The notes beneath the pieces are model-generated. The model did no database searches. It had not been told where the DNA came from and saw only the letters and a program-made list of their open reading frames with translations. Positions 1 to 8,215 of a stretch of 64,000 bases of DNA are shown piece by piece; the first letter of the stretch is position 1, and every line of letters begins with the position of its first letter. This DNA is from Thiomonas bhubaneswarensis. GTDB lineage: Bacteria; Pseudomonadota; Gammaproteobacteria; Burkholderiales; Burkholderiaceae_C. Both the position numbers and the translations under genes were made by a program. The stretch spans positions 285,525-349,524 of the forward strand of contig NZ_LIPV01000003.1 of the NCBI RefSeq assembly GCF_001418255.1, given 5' to 3'.

Positions 1-3
1 GCC

Positions 4-288
4 GTGGCGCCACCGCCGCGACGCTCCATCGCCCTGTCGCGCATGTATATGTTCGACATGGTCGAGCGCATTCTTGGCGCGCAGAGCGGCCCGGCTCGGG
101 CGCGACTGCGCGGCGCCGATCAGCCCGAATCCCTGCTGCCCGCACTTCTGGATTGTCTGGGGCTCATCGCCGAGCTGGCCGGGCAGGCACAGGCCGACAA
201 GGTCAGGCGGCAACTCTGCACCATGCTGCCCGAGGAATGGGTGCGTGACTTCGAGCGTGAAGTGTCTGAGTTGCTGGTTACAAATTGA
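4..288 (+). CDS. hypothetical protein, probably the 3' part of a gene entering from upstream
   Basis: The frame is open from the first base of the window, so the 94-residue product starting at a GTG at position 4 may be only a C-terminal portion; an internal ATG at 43 is another possible start. The product is helical-looking, rich in Leu, Ala, Arg and Glu, with no signal peptide or membrane segment. I do not recognise the family. It ends 137 bases before the first cytochrome gene. Confidence 0.4.
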   Translation: MAPPPRRSIALSRMYMFDMVERILGAQSGPARARLRGADQPESLLPALLDCLGLIAELAGQAQADKVRRQLCTMLPEEWVRDFEREVSELLVTN

Positions 289-378
289 CTCAAATGCATG
301 GAGTCTGCGTTTTGTCAATTCAGGAACGCGTTAAGTCTTGACTGCGACAAAATGACGCGATGCGGCGGAGTGCCTCCC

Positions 379-384
379 TATAAT
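379..384 (+). promoter_or_regulatory. candidate -10 box for the cytochrome c pair
   Basis: A perfect TATAAT lies 42 bases before the ATG at 426. A TTGACT at 338-343 is 35 bases upstream, too far for a normal 16-19 base spacer, and nothing close to TTGACA sits at the right distance. The box would give a leader of roughly 35 bases if transcription starts near 391, which supports the ATG at 426 rather than the in-frame ATGs at 396 and 399. Confidence 0.3.
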
Positions 385-425
385 GGGGCGCTTGTTTGAT
401 GGCTCTCAACACATTCGCGTCCGCA

Positions 426-761
426 ATGAAAAAAGTCCTCTTTCTCGCTTCCCTGATGCTTGCGGCCTCCGCCCACGCGCAGGACGTGGTTGGCAATGCC
501 GCCGAAGGCGCCAAGCTGGTGGCCACCTGCCAAGGGTGCCACAACATGGGTGGCGGTTACCGCTCCTCCTTCCCGGAAATGTTTGCCGTGCCCATGATCA
601 ACGGCCAGAGCGCGCAATACATCGTCGACGCGCTGAAGGAATACAAGAACGGCAACCGTCGCTTCCCCACCATGCGCGCCGTTGCCGCGTCGCTGACCGA
701 CCAGCAGATGGCGGATATTGCGGCCTACTACGCTACGCCCAAAGGCCAGCCAATCAAATAA
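426..761 (+). CDS. periplasmic mono-heme cytochrome c (class I)
   Basis: This 111-residue protein has a clear Sec signal peptide (MKKVLFLASLMLAASAHAQ) and one CQGCH heme-binding motif about 38 residues in, followed by a Met-containing distal region (PTMRA) that could give the axial Met ligand. The size and the DIAAYYA C-terminal helix are typical of cytochrome c4/c5-like electron carriers. In-frame ATGs at 396 and 399 would only lengthen the leader. It is 18 bases upstream of a second cytochrome with the same architecture, so both probably form one operon. The redox partner cannot be told from sequence. Confidence 0.85.
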   Translation: MKKVLFLASLMLAASAHAQDVVGNAAEGAKLVATCQGCHNMGGGYRSSFPEMFAVPMINGQSAQYIVDALKEYKNGNRRFPTMRAVAASLTDQQMADIAAYYATPKGQPIK

Positions 762-779
762 CAAGCGCGGAGATCCTCG

Positions 780-1136
780 ATGAAAAAAAGCATTCTGCTG
801 GCGGTGGCCAGCCTGACCTTGGCCCAGTTTGCCCACGCGGCCGATATCAAGAAGGGTGAGGAACTGGTCAACAAGGGCGGCTGCATCGCCTGCCACGGCG
901 CCGGTCTGGACAAGCCCATCGCCCCCAACTATCCCAAGCTGGCCGGGCAATACCAGAGCTATCTCTTTCACGCCCTGCAGCAATATCAGACCAAACACCA
1001 GACTCCGCTCTACGGCCGCAACAATGCCATCATGAGTGGCATGGTGGCGCAATACAACAAGCAGGATCTGGAGGACATCGCCGCCTACATCGCCAGCCTC
1101 AAGGGCGATCTGTACATCCGCGACGAAATGCATTGA
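780..1136 (+). CDS. periplasmic mono-heme cytochrome c (class I)
   Basis: The 118-residue product has a signal peptide (MKKSILLAVASLTLAQFAHA) and one CIACH heme motif about 37 residues in, then a PNYPKLAGQY loop and an IMSGM segment that is a plausible axial Met region, ending in an EDIAAYIASL helix. This is the usual c4-type half-domain pattern. It follows the previous cytochrome by 18 bases and is closed by a strong hairpin terminator. Together the two could act as a split equivalent of a di-heme c4, but that is an inference. Confidence 0.85.
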   Translation: MKKSILLAVASLTLAQFAHAADIKKGEELVNKGGCIACHGAGLDKPIAPNYPKLAGQYQSYLFHALQQYQTKHQTPLYGRNNAIMSGMVAQYNKQDLEDIAAYIASLKGDLYIRDEMH

Positions 1137-1166
1137 TGGCTGGCTTCGCCTGTGTCCACAGGCAAC

Positions 1167-1197
1167 AAAAAGCCCGGTGCGACGACCGGGCTTTTTT
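1167..1197. terminator. bidirectional rho-independent terminator
   Basis: An A-run and AGCCCGGT arm pair with ACCGGGCT and a T-run across a six-base loop. The A/T runs on both sides let it work for the cytochrome pair on the plus strand and for the convergent small membrane protein on the minus strand. Confidence 0.85.
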
Positions 1198-1213
1198 GTG
1201 GGCGCGTTGTAGA

Positions 1214-1513
1214 TCAGGCCGTAAGCTCGGCGATGATGCGATACAGCAGGCGCACGGTCAGAATGACATACACCGCGCCGAACAGGAAGATTAGCGACAC
1301 GATCATGCGGATGGAGTCCGCCGGCAGGCTGCTGAAAAAGGGTGAGACGAGGTAGCCCACGGTGAACATGGCGATCAGGATGGTCAGCGCCTTCCAGGCC
1401 TTGCCAACCTGTCCGCCCGGAATTTTGCTTCGAAGAAGAAGGATATCGATCAGCCCGTAGATCATGATGGCGATGCCCACGGCATTGATGAAAAAAGCGG
1501 TGTCGATCTGCAT
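1214..1513 (-). CDS. small three-helix membrane protein, function unknown
   Basis: The 99-residue protein starting MQIDTAFFINAVG has three predicted membrane segments (about residues 7-26, 43-62 and 68-92). The ATG at 1513 is preceded by an AGGAG ribosome-binding site at a good distance, whereas the open frame upstream lacks one and adds an unlikely N-terminus. I do not recognise the family. It is transcribed alone, convergent with the cytochrome pair and sharing their terminator. Confidence 0.65.
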   Translation of the reverse strand: MQIDTAFFINAVGIAIMIYGLIDILLLRSKIPGGQVGKAWKALTILIAMFTVGYLVSPFFSSLPADSIRMIVSLIFLFGAVYVILTVRLLYRIIAELTA

Positions 1514-1690
1514 GTCTGTCTCCTGGTGTGCGGGCGAGGCGGGCCATACCCCCTGTATGGCCGTGCGGTGCAAAACGCCGCTCTCCGCCCTTTTTGACAT
1601 GCTTTACATTGTTCAAAACGGTGGTGCGTTCGGTGCTCAGGGTCAACCCCCATGCCGCGTCACGCCGTCGACTCTTTCGTGAAAAAAGTC

Positions 1691-2548
1691 TCAGTTTGGA
1701 TGCGCAGTGGCGGCGGTCTTTTCGGCGAAGGTATCGCGCGCGAAACACAGATCGCGCCACACACGCGCCTTGTCGGCCGGGTTGCGCAGCAGATAGGCCG
1801 GGTGATAGCTCACGATGACCGCAATGCCAGCAAAGGCATGAACCTGGCCACGTAGATGGTTGATCGGCGCCTGGCTGCCGAGCAGGCTGTGGGCGGCGAA
1901 GCGGCCGAGAGCCAGAATGAGCGTGGGTCGCAGCAGGGCGACCTGGCGCTGCAGCCACGGCACGCACTGCGCCACTTCTTCCGGCTGCGGGTTGCGGTTG
2001 CCGGGTGGGCGGCACTTGAGCACGTTGGCAACGTATACCGCACGCTGCGGATCGTCGGCCTGGCGGTCGAGGCCGATGGACTGCAGCATGGCGTCGAGCA
2101 ATTGCCCTGCGGCGCCGACGAAGGGCTGGCCCTGCCGGTCTTCCTCCGCCCCCGGCGCTTCGCCCACGATCATCCAGCGGGCGTGCGTGGCGCCGCTGCC
2201 GAACACAGCCTGATGCCGGCTGCTGCCGAGTTTGCAGGCCCGGCAGTCCTGCACACTGGCTTGCAGTTCTTCCCAGTTCATGCGGGCGATGGCCTGCTCG
2301 CGGGCGGTGCCCGGCGCGCTGACAGCCGCGCCAGCCGACGAGGGGGATGGCGGGCGTGCGGTGGATCGGTCGGTCGGTCGAACTTCGGGCCGCGTCGTCT
2401 CGACCGCCTTCACGGGAGGCGAGTCGGAGCGCTCGGACACGGGCGCTTTCAACAGATTCCGACGCACATACAGCGGCCCCAGGCCGAGCGCCTGCATCCA
2501 GCGCAGGGTTTGCGGCGTGAGAGGTGCGTTGTCTTGCCGGTCTGTCAT
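1691..2548 (-). CDS. family 4 uracil-DNA glycosylase (Fe-S type)
   Basis: A 285-residue protein. The C-terminal two thirds carry the family 4 UDG motifs: GEAPGAEED (129-137), the LKCRPPGNRNP stretch near 178 and the SYHPAYLLR motif near 248. Cys102, Cys105, Cys179 and Cys195 are at the positions expected for the [4Fe-4S] ligands. The first 90 residues are a Pro/Arg/Thr-rich linker region often seen in betaproteobacterial members. It removes uracil from deaminated DNA. It is the last gene of the tsaB-rimI-udg cluster, nine bases after rimI. Confidence 0.9.
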   Translation of the reverse strand: MTDRQDNAPLTPQTLRWMQALGLGPLYVRRNLLKAPVSERSDSPPVKAVETTRPEVRPTDRSTARPPSPSSAGAAVSAPGTAREQAIARMNWEELQASVQDCRACKLGSSRHQAVFGSGATHARWMIVGEAPGAEEDRQGQPFVGAAGQLLDAMLQSIGLDRQADDPQRAVYVANVLKCRPPGNRNPQPEEVAQCVPWLQRQVALLRPTLILALGRFAAHSLLGSQAPINHLRGQVHAFAGIAVIVSYHPAYLLRNPADKARVWRDLCFARDTFAEKTAATAHPN

Positions 2549-2557
2549 GGGCGTGAG

Positions 2558-3103
2558 TCAGTCCGGGCGAAGACCGCGGCGCTGCAGCAGTTCGACAACC
2601 TGCGCCGACATCACCAGCGCGTCTTCGCGGCAGGCGCGGCCCTGTGTGTCCAGCGAGGGGTAGTAGTCGCGCCGACGTGCGATGGGATAGAAGCCATAGC
2701 GCTCGTAGATGCGTACCGCATGGACGTTGCTCGGACGCACCTCCAGCCACAGCAGCAGGGCGCCATCGGCGCGGCTGAGCAGGGCCACGGCATCGAGCAT
2801 CAGCAGGCTCAGGCCTTGGCCCTGCGCTGTCTTGGCCACCGCGATGTTGAGCAGGTGCATCTCCTCCACGCCGGGCATGGCGACGAAATAGCCGCAGACC
2901 GTATCGGTGGCATCGGTGAGGACTTGGGCGTGATATTGCGCGGTCAAGGAGTCGGCGAAATTGCCCCGGCTCCAGGGAAAGTCGTACACCGTTTGCTCGA
3001 TGCGCTCGACGGCGTCGAGATCGGCGGGGGTCATCGGTCTCAGGGCATAGGCCAGCTGATCGACCGGGGCCGTCGAGCCTTCGGGGCGCAGGCGGGCGTT
3101 CAT
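2558..3103 (-). CDS. rimI: ribosomal-protein S18 alanine N-acetyltransferase (GNAT)
   Basis: A 181-residue GNAT-fold protein with the RPMTPADLDAVERIE N-terminal pattern, an acetyl-CoA loop around KTAQGQGLS and the RPSNVHAVRIYERYGF signature. The ATG at 3103 overlaps the tsaB stop by four bases (ATGA), indicating translational coupling. RimI acetylates the N-terminal Ala of ribosomal protein S18, and placement directly after tsaB is a well-known arrangement. Substrate assignment rests on family and context. Confidence 0.9.
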   Translation of the reverse strand: MNARLRPEGSTAPVDQLAYALRPMTPADLDAVERIEQTVYDFPWSRGNFADSLTAQYHAQVLTDATDTVCGYFVAMPGVEEMHLLNIAVAKTAQGQGLSLLMLDAVALLSRADGALLLWLEVRPSNVHAVRIYERYGFYPIARRRDYYPSLDTQGRACREDALVMSAQVVELLQRRGLRPD

Positions 3104-3927
3104 GGGGCCGCGCGGGCCAGTTCCCGCTCCGCCGTGGTCAGGGCAACCTTGTCCCGCACATAAATGGGTTGGGCCTGCGCGGCAGGCACGCAGAGACCCG
3201 CGGCATGTTGGCTCAAGGCCAGCCGCGCCACCGCCGCGGCTGACGGGGTGCAGGCCACGGCGCGCAGCACCGCCCGGCGCAGGGCGGCCAGGCGCGGGTT
3301 GACGGCGGACAGGCTGGAGAAGGTGGCGGACAGGGCGTCGTCGTGCTCGGCCCAGGCATTGCCACAGGCCAGCAGCCTGGGGAGTTCGCCTGAATCCAGG
3401 TGTTCGGGCAGGTCGGCGAGGACTTCGGCCCAGGCCAGAACCGCGTGTTCGGGCTTCTGCACCGTGGGCGGGTGCAGACTGTGCCACCCCGAGGCCTGCG
3501 CGCGAAACAGCTCCCAGTACATCTCACCCATGCGGGCATCGTTGGCCACCAGCACCACGGTGCCGGGCTCGGCTTCCACCGGGTCTGGCAAGACCGCGCC
3601 GAGGCCGTCGTGCAGGGCAAAGGCGGTTTCCGCCTGGGCCAAAAGCGTATCGACGCGGGCCACCGGAATGTCTAGGGCGTAGGCCAGGCCTTGCGCGGCC
3701 GAGGCGGCGGTGCGCAGCCCGGTGAAGGCGCCCGGGCCCGCGCCCATGCCGATCAGGTCGAGATCGGCGAACTCGAGCCCCGCTGCCTGCAGCAGTTCGG
3801 CGCAAGCAGGCAGCAGGCGCTGCGAGGCGCGCGAGCCGCCGACTTCATCGACGGTGCGGCAATGGCCGTCCACGCTGAGCGCGACGCTCAGGGCTTCGGT
3901 GCTGGTGTCGAGGGCAAGGACGCGCAT
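3100..3927 (-). CDS. tsaB: tRNA threonylcarbamoyladenosine biosynthesis protein TsaB
   Basis: A 275-residue ASKHA-fold protein starting MRVLALDTSTEALSVAL, with the GAGPGAFTGLR motif at about residues 62-72 that is typical of TsaB. TsaB partners with TsaD and TsaE to make t6A at position 37 of ANN-decoding tRNAs; those partners are not in this window. It is the first gene of the three-gene cluster and is divergent from proC, with 67 bases between the two start codons. The open frame runs further upstream, but only the ATG at 3927 matches the family N-terminus. Confidence 0.92.
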   Translation of the reverse strand: MRVLALDTSTEALSVALSVDGHCRTVDEVGGSRASQRLLPACAELLQAAGLEFADLDLIGMGAGPGAFTGLRTAASAAQGLAYALDIPVARVDTLLAQAETAFALHDGLGAVLPDPVEAEPGTVVLVANDARMGEMYWELFRAQASGWHSLHPPTVQKPEHAVLAWAEVLADLPEHLDSGELPRLLACGNAWAEHDDALSATFSSLSAVNPRLAALRRAVLRAVACTPSAAAVARLALSQHAAGLCVPAAQAQPIYVRDKVALTTAERELARAAP

Positions 3928-3994
3928 GGAGCCCGAATTATCGGTGAATTGCGGGTCTTGCCCTCCCCGCATGGCAAGCTGGGACAATAGCTGC

Positions 3995-4852
3995 ATGAAC
4001 ACCCCATCGAGCCTCCAGAAAGAACCCTCCGTTTCCCTTCCTGTCGTCGCCTTCATCGGCGGGGGCAATATGAGCAGCGCCCTCATCGGCGGGCTGCTGG
4101 CTTCGGGCGCAGTACCTGCTCGGCTGCAGGTGGTCGAGCCCTTCGCCGAGCAGCGCGCGCGCCTGCAGCATCGCTTCCCCGGCGTTCGCCTGCTAGACGC
4201 ACCCTCTGCCGAACTGCTCGAGGCGCGGGCGGTGGTCTGGGCCGTGAAGCCGCAGCAGTTCGCGCAGGCTGCAAGCGAATGCCGCCCCCATCTCGCCGAC
4301 GCGCTGCACGTGAGCATCATGGCCGGGGTACGTTGCAGCGCGTTGACGCGTCAGACCGGCGCGCAGCGACTGGTGCGCACCATGCCCAACACACCGGCGC
4401 TGATCGGCCAGGGCATCACCGGCCTGTTTGCCAGCGTCGAGGCCACCTCGGCGGATCGTCAACTGGCCGATGCCTTGCTGGCTCCCGCAGGTCGGCGGGT
4501 TTGGGTGGAGCGCGAAGACTTGCTCGATGCCGTCACGGCGGTATCCGGCTCCGGCCCGGCGTATGCGTTCTACCTGGCCGAAGCCATGACCCGCGCCGGG
4601 TCCGAGCTCGGCCTGAGCGAGGCCCAGGCGCGCGAACTGGCCCTGGCCACCCTGGCGGGTTCTGCGGCGCTGGCGCAGGGCAGCAGCGAGCCCTTGGCGA
4701 CGTTGCGGGCCAACGTGACCAGCAAGGGCGGCACAACGGCTGCGGCGCTGGCGGTGTTCGACGCGGCCGACATGCAGGCCACGATCGTGCGCGCCCTGCA
4801 CGCGGCCGACCAGCGCGCCAAGGAACTGGGCGACGCGCTCGATGCTGGGTGA
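3995..4852 (+). CDS. proC: pyrroline-5-carboxylate reductase
   Basis: A 285-residue protein with an N-terminal Rossmann motif (FIGGGNMSSALIGGL), the AVKPQQF and RTMPNTPALIGQG segments, and the C-terminal P5CR signature region (VSGSGPAYAFYLAEA through VTSKGGTTAAAL). It reduces 1-pyrroline-5-carboxylate to proline with NAD(P)H in the last step of proline synthesis. It is divergent from tsaB. Length and motifs match the family. Confidence 0.95.
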   Translation: MNTPSSLQKEPSVSLPVVAFIGGGNMSSALIGGLLASGAVPARLQVVEPFAEQRARLQHRFPGVRLLDAPSAELLEARAVVWAVKPQQFAQAASECRPHLADALHVSIMAGVRCSALTRQTGAQRLVRTMPNTPALIGQGITGLFASVEATSADRQLADALLAPAGRRVWVEREDLLDAVTAVSGSGPAYAFYLAEAMTRAGSELGLSEAQARELALATLAGSAALAQGSSEPLATLRANVTSKGGTTAAALAVFDAADMQATIVRALHAADQRAKELGDALDAG

Positions 4853-4863
4853 GAGCGCACCCA

Positions 4864-4881
4864 GGGTCGGCTAGCCGACCC
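4864..4881. repeat. perfect 18-bp palindrome between convergent genes
   Basis: GGGTCGG-CTAG-CCGACCC lies twelve bases after the proC stop and before the end of the convergent HAD gene. It could form a hairpin, but there is no T-run directly after it on either strand, so it is at most a weak or factor-assisted terminator. Confidence 0.45.
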
Positions 4882-4935
4882 GCCCCTCCGTGAGGGTCAA
4901 AAAAACTTGGGGCAGCCCTGCGTTTTCTTGAGAAC

Positions 4936-5646
4936 TCAGGCCAGCCGACGTAGCTCGTGCAGGCTGCGGATGCGAGCGGCGACGAAATCGGGCCTGCCGT
5001 GCAGGCCGGTGCGCTCCATGGGCAGATCGCGCCGTTTGCGCACCGCGCGCCGGGCGTAGCGCACCATCCAGGCGCCGCGCAGGCCGATGCGGCGGGCGGC
5101 CTGCAGATGCCCGGGCGTGTCTTCGACGAACACGCAGCGGGCAGGGCGCAGCCGTTGCACCGCCAGCACATGGCGCAGCATGCGCGCGTCCGGCTTGGGG
5201 CGCAGCTTGCGGAACATCCACATGTCTTCGACCGCGAGCAGGTCATCGACCAGCGGCCAGAGCTTGAGGTGTTTGAGCACACGCCGGGCGTAATCGCGCG
5301 GTGCGTTGGTCAGCACGATCTTGCGGCCCGGCAGACGGGCCAGCGCCGCGCGCTCGCTGCCGTCGCAACGCAACATGCGCGGCAGATGCGGAAAGTCGTG
5401 CGTCTCGCGCAGAAACTGCGCGGCGTCGATGCCATGCTCGTGCATCAGGCCCAGCAAGGTGGCGCCGTAGCGCACCCAGAAGTGGGCGCGGATGCGATTG
5501 GCCTCGTCGCGCTCCACACCCAGATGCCGCTCGATGAACGCCGTCATTTCGGCATTCATCAGCGGAAACACCCGCCAGGAAGCGTCGTGCAGGGTGTTGT
5601 CGAGGTCGAGCAGCCAGACGGTCTGCAGCGGCGACTCACGCGGCAT
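4936..5646 (-). CDS. HAD-superfamily hydrolase, pyrimidine 5'-nucleotidase-like
   Basis: A 236-residue HAD protein with motif I LLDLDNTLHDAS near the N-terminus, motif II VLTNAP, and motif IV VFVEDTPGHLQAARR; an RPKPD stretch supplies the motif III Lys. The all-helical cap and the LDLDNTLH start match the SDT1/PHM8-type pyrimidine 5'-nucleotidase branch. The ATG at 5646 overlaps the 3' end of the upstream PP-loop gene by 11 bases, so the two are probably co-translated. The substrate is inferred from family resemblance only. Confidence 0.8.
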   Translation of the reverse strand: MPRESPLQTVWLLDLDNTLHDASWRVFPLMNAEMTAFIERHLGVERDEANRIRAHFWVRYGATLLGLMHEHGIDAAQFLRETHDFPHLPRMLRCDGSERAALARLPGRKIVLTNAPRDYARRVLKHLKLWPLVDDLLAVEDMWMFRKLRPKPDARMLRHVLAVQRLRPARCVFVEDTPGHLQAARRIGLRGAWMVRYARRAVRKRRDLPMERTGLHGRPDFVAARIRSLHELRRLA

Positions 5647-6379
5647 GGGCCAGTTCCAGATCGGCAAAGCAGTAGCGCACGGCGCCGAAGCGCGCTGGCG
5701 AAGTCCAGGCCCGTACTCCGGTGACGCGGTGCGCCACGGGGTGGGCAAACGCCGGGCCGTCGAAGACGAAAGTGTGGAATTCGCCGTTCTCGCCGCAGGC
5801 ATCGACCCCGGCAGGCAAGCTGGCGACGAAGTCGGCGTCGAACTCCCGGCCAGCAAAGCCGTCATGGAGAAAGCGGCTGTCCACGCAGACCACACGGGCG
5901 CGCCAGCCTTGCGCGAGGAAGGCATCGACCAGCGCTCGTCGCGGCTGTCCCCACAGCGGCAGATGCGCCTGCAGACCGGCCTGGGCGCAGACTTTCTCTT
6001 CCCAGTCGCGGTGGGCCTGCAGGTCAATGTCGCCGAACACAGCAGCCTGCGCGCCACGCGCGGCCAGAGCCTGCAACTGCGCGACGAAGGTGGCCTGATA
6101 GTCGTCCCAGCTCGCCGCTGCCGTCACCAGCTCCAGCCCCAGCGCATCGGCCTGCGCCTGCATCAGGGCCAGAGGCACGCCGTGGCTGCGCAGGCGCTGG
6201 CCGGTCTCTTCCAGCATGGCCAGCAGCCAACGTACCTCCAGTCCAGCTTCGCGGGCGCGCTGCACGGCGAGCATCGAGTCCTTGCCGCCGCTGAACGAGG
6301 CAAGGAGTCGGTCGAGCTTGGGAATCGCGGGCTGCAAAACGGGCCTGCGGCGCCCTGCGGCAGCGGTTTTTTGCCCCAT
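5636..6379 (-). CDS. PP-loop ATP-binding protein, diphthine-ammonia ligase-like
   Basis: A 247-residue protein with the SFSGGKDSMLAVQRA PP-loop near residue 30 and a downstream FGDIDLQAHRDWEEKV region characteristic of the adenine-nucleotide alpha hydrolase family related to eukaryotic Dph6. Bacteria lack diphthamide, so the true bacterial substrate is unknown. I chose the ATG at 6379 because the upstream open region (to 6478) overlaps a repeat near argB and has no conserved features. Its 3' end overlaps the HAD gene. Confidence 0.75.
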   Translation of the reverse strand: MGQKTAAAGRRRPVLQPAIPKLDRLLASFSGGKDSMLAVQRAREAGLEVRWLLAMLEETGQRLRSHGVPLALMQAQADALGLELVTAAASWDDYQATFVAQLQALAARGAQAAVFGDIDLQAHRDWEEKVCAQAGLQAHLPLWGQPRRALVDAFLAQGWRARVVCVDSRFLHDGFAGREFDADFVASLPAGVDACGENGEFHTFVFDGPAFAHPVAHRVTGVRAWTSPARFGAVRYCFADLELAHAA

Positions 6380-6448
6380 AGCTCGGATTATGGGGCGGCA
6401 AACCCGCCGCCGCATGGCATCCGCATTCCCATTTTTCGCTTTCCGCGA

Positions 6449-6470
6449 CCCAAGCCCGACAGACTCCTGG
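6449..6470. repeat. single arm of a REP-like repeat
   Basis: The 22 bases CCCAAGCCCGACAGACTCCTGG, given here as CCCAAGCCCGACA then GACTCCTGG, match the right arm of the complete palindromic copies at 7467-7537 and 54824-54880. No partner arm is found within 70 bases. It lies just past the argB stop. Confidence 0.5.
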
Positions 6471-6474
6471 GCGA

Positions 6475-7389
6475 TCAATGCGACCGGATCATGGTGCCGA
6501 AGGCCTGCTCGGTGAGCACTTCGAGCAGGATGGCGTGGGGGATGCGCCCATCGACGATGTGCACGGAATTGACGCCGGACTTGGCGGCGTCGAGCGCCGA
6601 GGAGATCTTGGGCAGCATGCCGCCGGAGATGGTGCCGTCGGCGAACATTTCGTCGATCTCATGCGCGGTGAGATCGGTGAGCAGTTCGCCCTTCTTGTTC
6701 ATCACGCCGGGGATATTGGTCAGCAGCAGCAGCTTTTCGGCGCGCAGCACCTCGGCCAGTTTGCCGGCCACCACATCGGCGTTGATGTTGAACGAGGCGT
6801 TGTCCTCGCCGAAACCGATAGGCGAAATCACCGGGATGAACTGATCGTCCTGCAGTGCCTTGACCACGGAAGGGTCGATCGATGCCACTTCACCCACCTG
6901 GCCGACGTCGATCTCGGCTTCGGGATTCTCCCGGTCGCGCATGCGCAGCTTGCGCGCGCGGATGAGGCCGCCGTCGCGCCCGGTCAGGCCCACGGCCTTG
7001 CCACCGGCGTGGTTGATCAGGCCGACGATGTCTTGCTGCACCTGCCCGGCCAGCACCCATTCCACCACTTCCATGGTTTCGTCGTCGGTCACCCGCATGC
7101 CCTGCACAAAGGTGCCTTTCTTGCCCACGCGGTTGAGCGCCTCGTCGATCTGCGGGCCGCCGCCATGCACCACGACCGGGTTCATGCCCACGAGTTTGAG
7201 CAGCACCACGTCTTCGGCGAAGTCTTGCTGCAGGGCCGGGTCGGTCATGGCATTGCCGCCGTATTTGATGACCAGGGTCTTGCCGTGGAACTTGCGGATA
7301 TAGGGCAGCGCCTGCGAGAGGATTTCGGCCTGCTCACGGGGGGCGATGTGCGACAGGTCGGGAGGGGCGAGAGGAGTGTCGGCGCTCAT
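6475..7389 (-). CDS. argB: acetylglutamate kinase
   Basis: A 304-residue amino-acid kinase fold protein. Motifs include VIKYGGNAM near residue 41, [10 protein letters not shown] near 72 and the [20 protein letters not shown] region, which correspond to the phosphate- and substrate-binding loops. It phosphorylates N-acetylglutamate in arginine synthesis. The N-terminal [11 protein letters not shown] helix is typical of the arginine-feedback-inhibited long form, so allosteric inhibition by arginine is likely but not shown. It appears to be a single-gene unit, flanked by REP-like repeats on both sides. Confidence 0.95.
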   Translation of the reverse strand: MSADTPLAPPDLSHIAPREQAEILSQALPYIRKFHGKTLVIKYGGNAMTDPALQQDFAEDVVLLKLVGMNPVVVHGGGPQIDEALNRVGKKGTFVQGMRVTDDETMEVVEWVLAGQVQQDIVGLINHAGGKAVGLTGRDGGLIRARKLRMRDRENPEAEIDVGQVGEVASIDPSVVKALQDDQFIPVISPIGFGEDNASFNINADVVAGKLAEVLRAEKLLLLTNIPGVMNKKGELLTDLTAHEIDEMFADGTISGGMLPKISSALDAAKSGVNSVHIVDGRIPHAILLEVLTEQAFGTMIRSH

Positions 7390-7466
7390 GGTTTTCGGTG
7401 GTCAAGGGGCAGGGAAAAGGAGGTGCTGCTGCGCCGCGGCATTTTAGAGTTCAATGAGGTCGCCCC

Positions 7467-7537
7467 CGGAGTCTGTCGGGCTTGGGGTGCCGCACGCCCA
7501 ATTTGCAGCCCGCGATCCTCAAGTCCGACAGACTCCT
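7467..7537. repeat. REP-like palindromic element, complete copy
   Basis: The left arm GGAGTCTGTCGGGCTTGGG (7468-7486) is a near-perfect inverted match to the right arm CCTCAAGTCCGACAGACTCC (7517-7536), with a 30-base loop. The same arms recur at 54824-54880. It lies between the divergent argB and DUF1345 genes, only 15 bases before the latter's start. Confidence 0.7.
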
Positions 7538-7551
7538 ACACTTCAAGGCTT

Positions 7552-8199
7552 ATGGTCAATCCCATCGTCAGTCTCTATCGCACCCTGCGTCATCGTCCAC
7601 GCTTGAGCGCTTCGCTGGTGCTGGGCCTGATGCTGTGGTGGACGCTCAGTGCCCGGATGCCGCAGGTGCAGGCGCTGTTGTGGGCCTTCGATGCCGGCGC
7701 CCTGCTGTTTCTGGCGACGACGGCGTGGATGATGGCGCACGCCACCAATGAAACGCTCAGACGACGAACCGAACTCGAGACCGAGGGCCGCTGGACGGTG
7801 TTGCTGTTCAGCCTGGTGCTCACGGGTACAGTGTTCTCGGCCTTGTCGGTCGAACTGCATGCGGTGCGCGGCCACCCCGAGGTGCTGGCGCTGGCGGGAA
7901 GCAGCATCGTGCTGTCGTGGCTGTTTTTCTCGGTGATCTTCGCGCTGCAGTATGCCCACAGCGACTACGCCGCGCGCCGCGCGGGCCGCCCGGCGCTGTT
8001 GTTCCCCGACAATCAGGTGCCCGACTATTGGGACTATTTGTATTTCTCCGTGGTGCTGAGCATGACCTTTCAGACCTCGGACGTGAACATCGCCGGGCGG
8101 CATGTGCGCCGTCTGGTTCTGCTGCACAGTGTGGCGGCGTTCTTTTTCAATGTGGTGATCCTGGCGCTGACGGTCAACGCCCTAGCCGGCGCCTTCTGA
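7552..8199 (+). CDS. DUF1345 integral membrane protein
   Basis: A 215-residue protein with about five membrane segments and the characteristic DUF1345 C-terminal stretch (NQVPDYWDYLYFSVVLSMT, then TSDVNI and a final hydrophobic helix). It has no known enzymatic function; the conserved DYLYFS...TFQTSD motif is shared with ion-channel-like families. The ATG at 7552 follows the REP-like repeat closely. It ends 16 bases before purT, so co-transcription is likely, although no functional link is known. Confidence 0.8.
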   Translation: MVNPIVSLYRTLRHRPRLSASLVLGLMLWWTLSARMPQVQALLWAFDAGALLFLATTAWMMAHATNETLRRRTELETEGRWTVLLFSLVLTGTVFSALSVELHAVRGHPEVLALAGSSIVLSWLFFSVIFALQYAHSDYAARRAGRPALLFPDNQVPDYWDYLYFSVVLSMTFQTSDVNIAGRHVRRLVLLHSVAAFFFNVVILALTVNALAGAF

Positions 8200-8215
8200 A
8201 TGAGGAGTATCTGAG

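Noticed and set aside
338..343. TTGACT as -35 box for the cytochrome pair
   Set aside because: It is 35 bases from the TATAAT box, too far for sigma-70.
378..2750. Very long open frame on the minus strand across the two cytochrome genes and the UDG gene
   Set aside because: It is antisense or out of phase to well-supported genes, Arg/Ala/Pro-rich, and matches no family; high-GC sequence gives such frames by chance.
4886..4906. CCCTC-CGT-GAGGG hairpin followed by an A-run as terminator of proC
   Set aside because: The run after the stem is A rather than T on the plus strand, and the minus strand has it on the wrong side.
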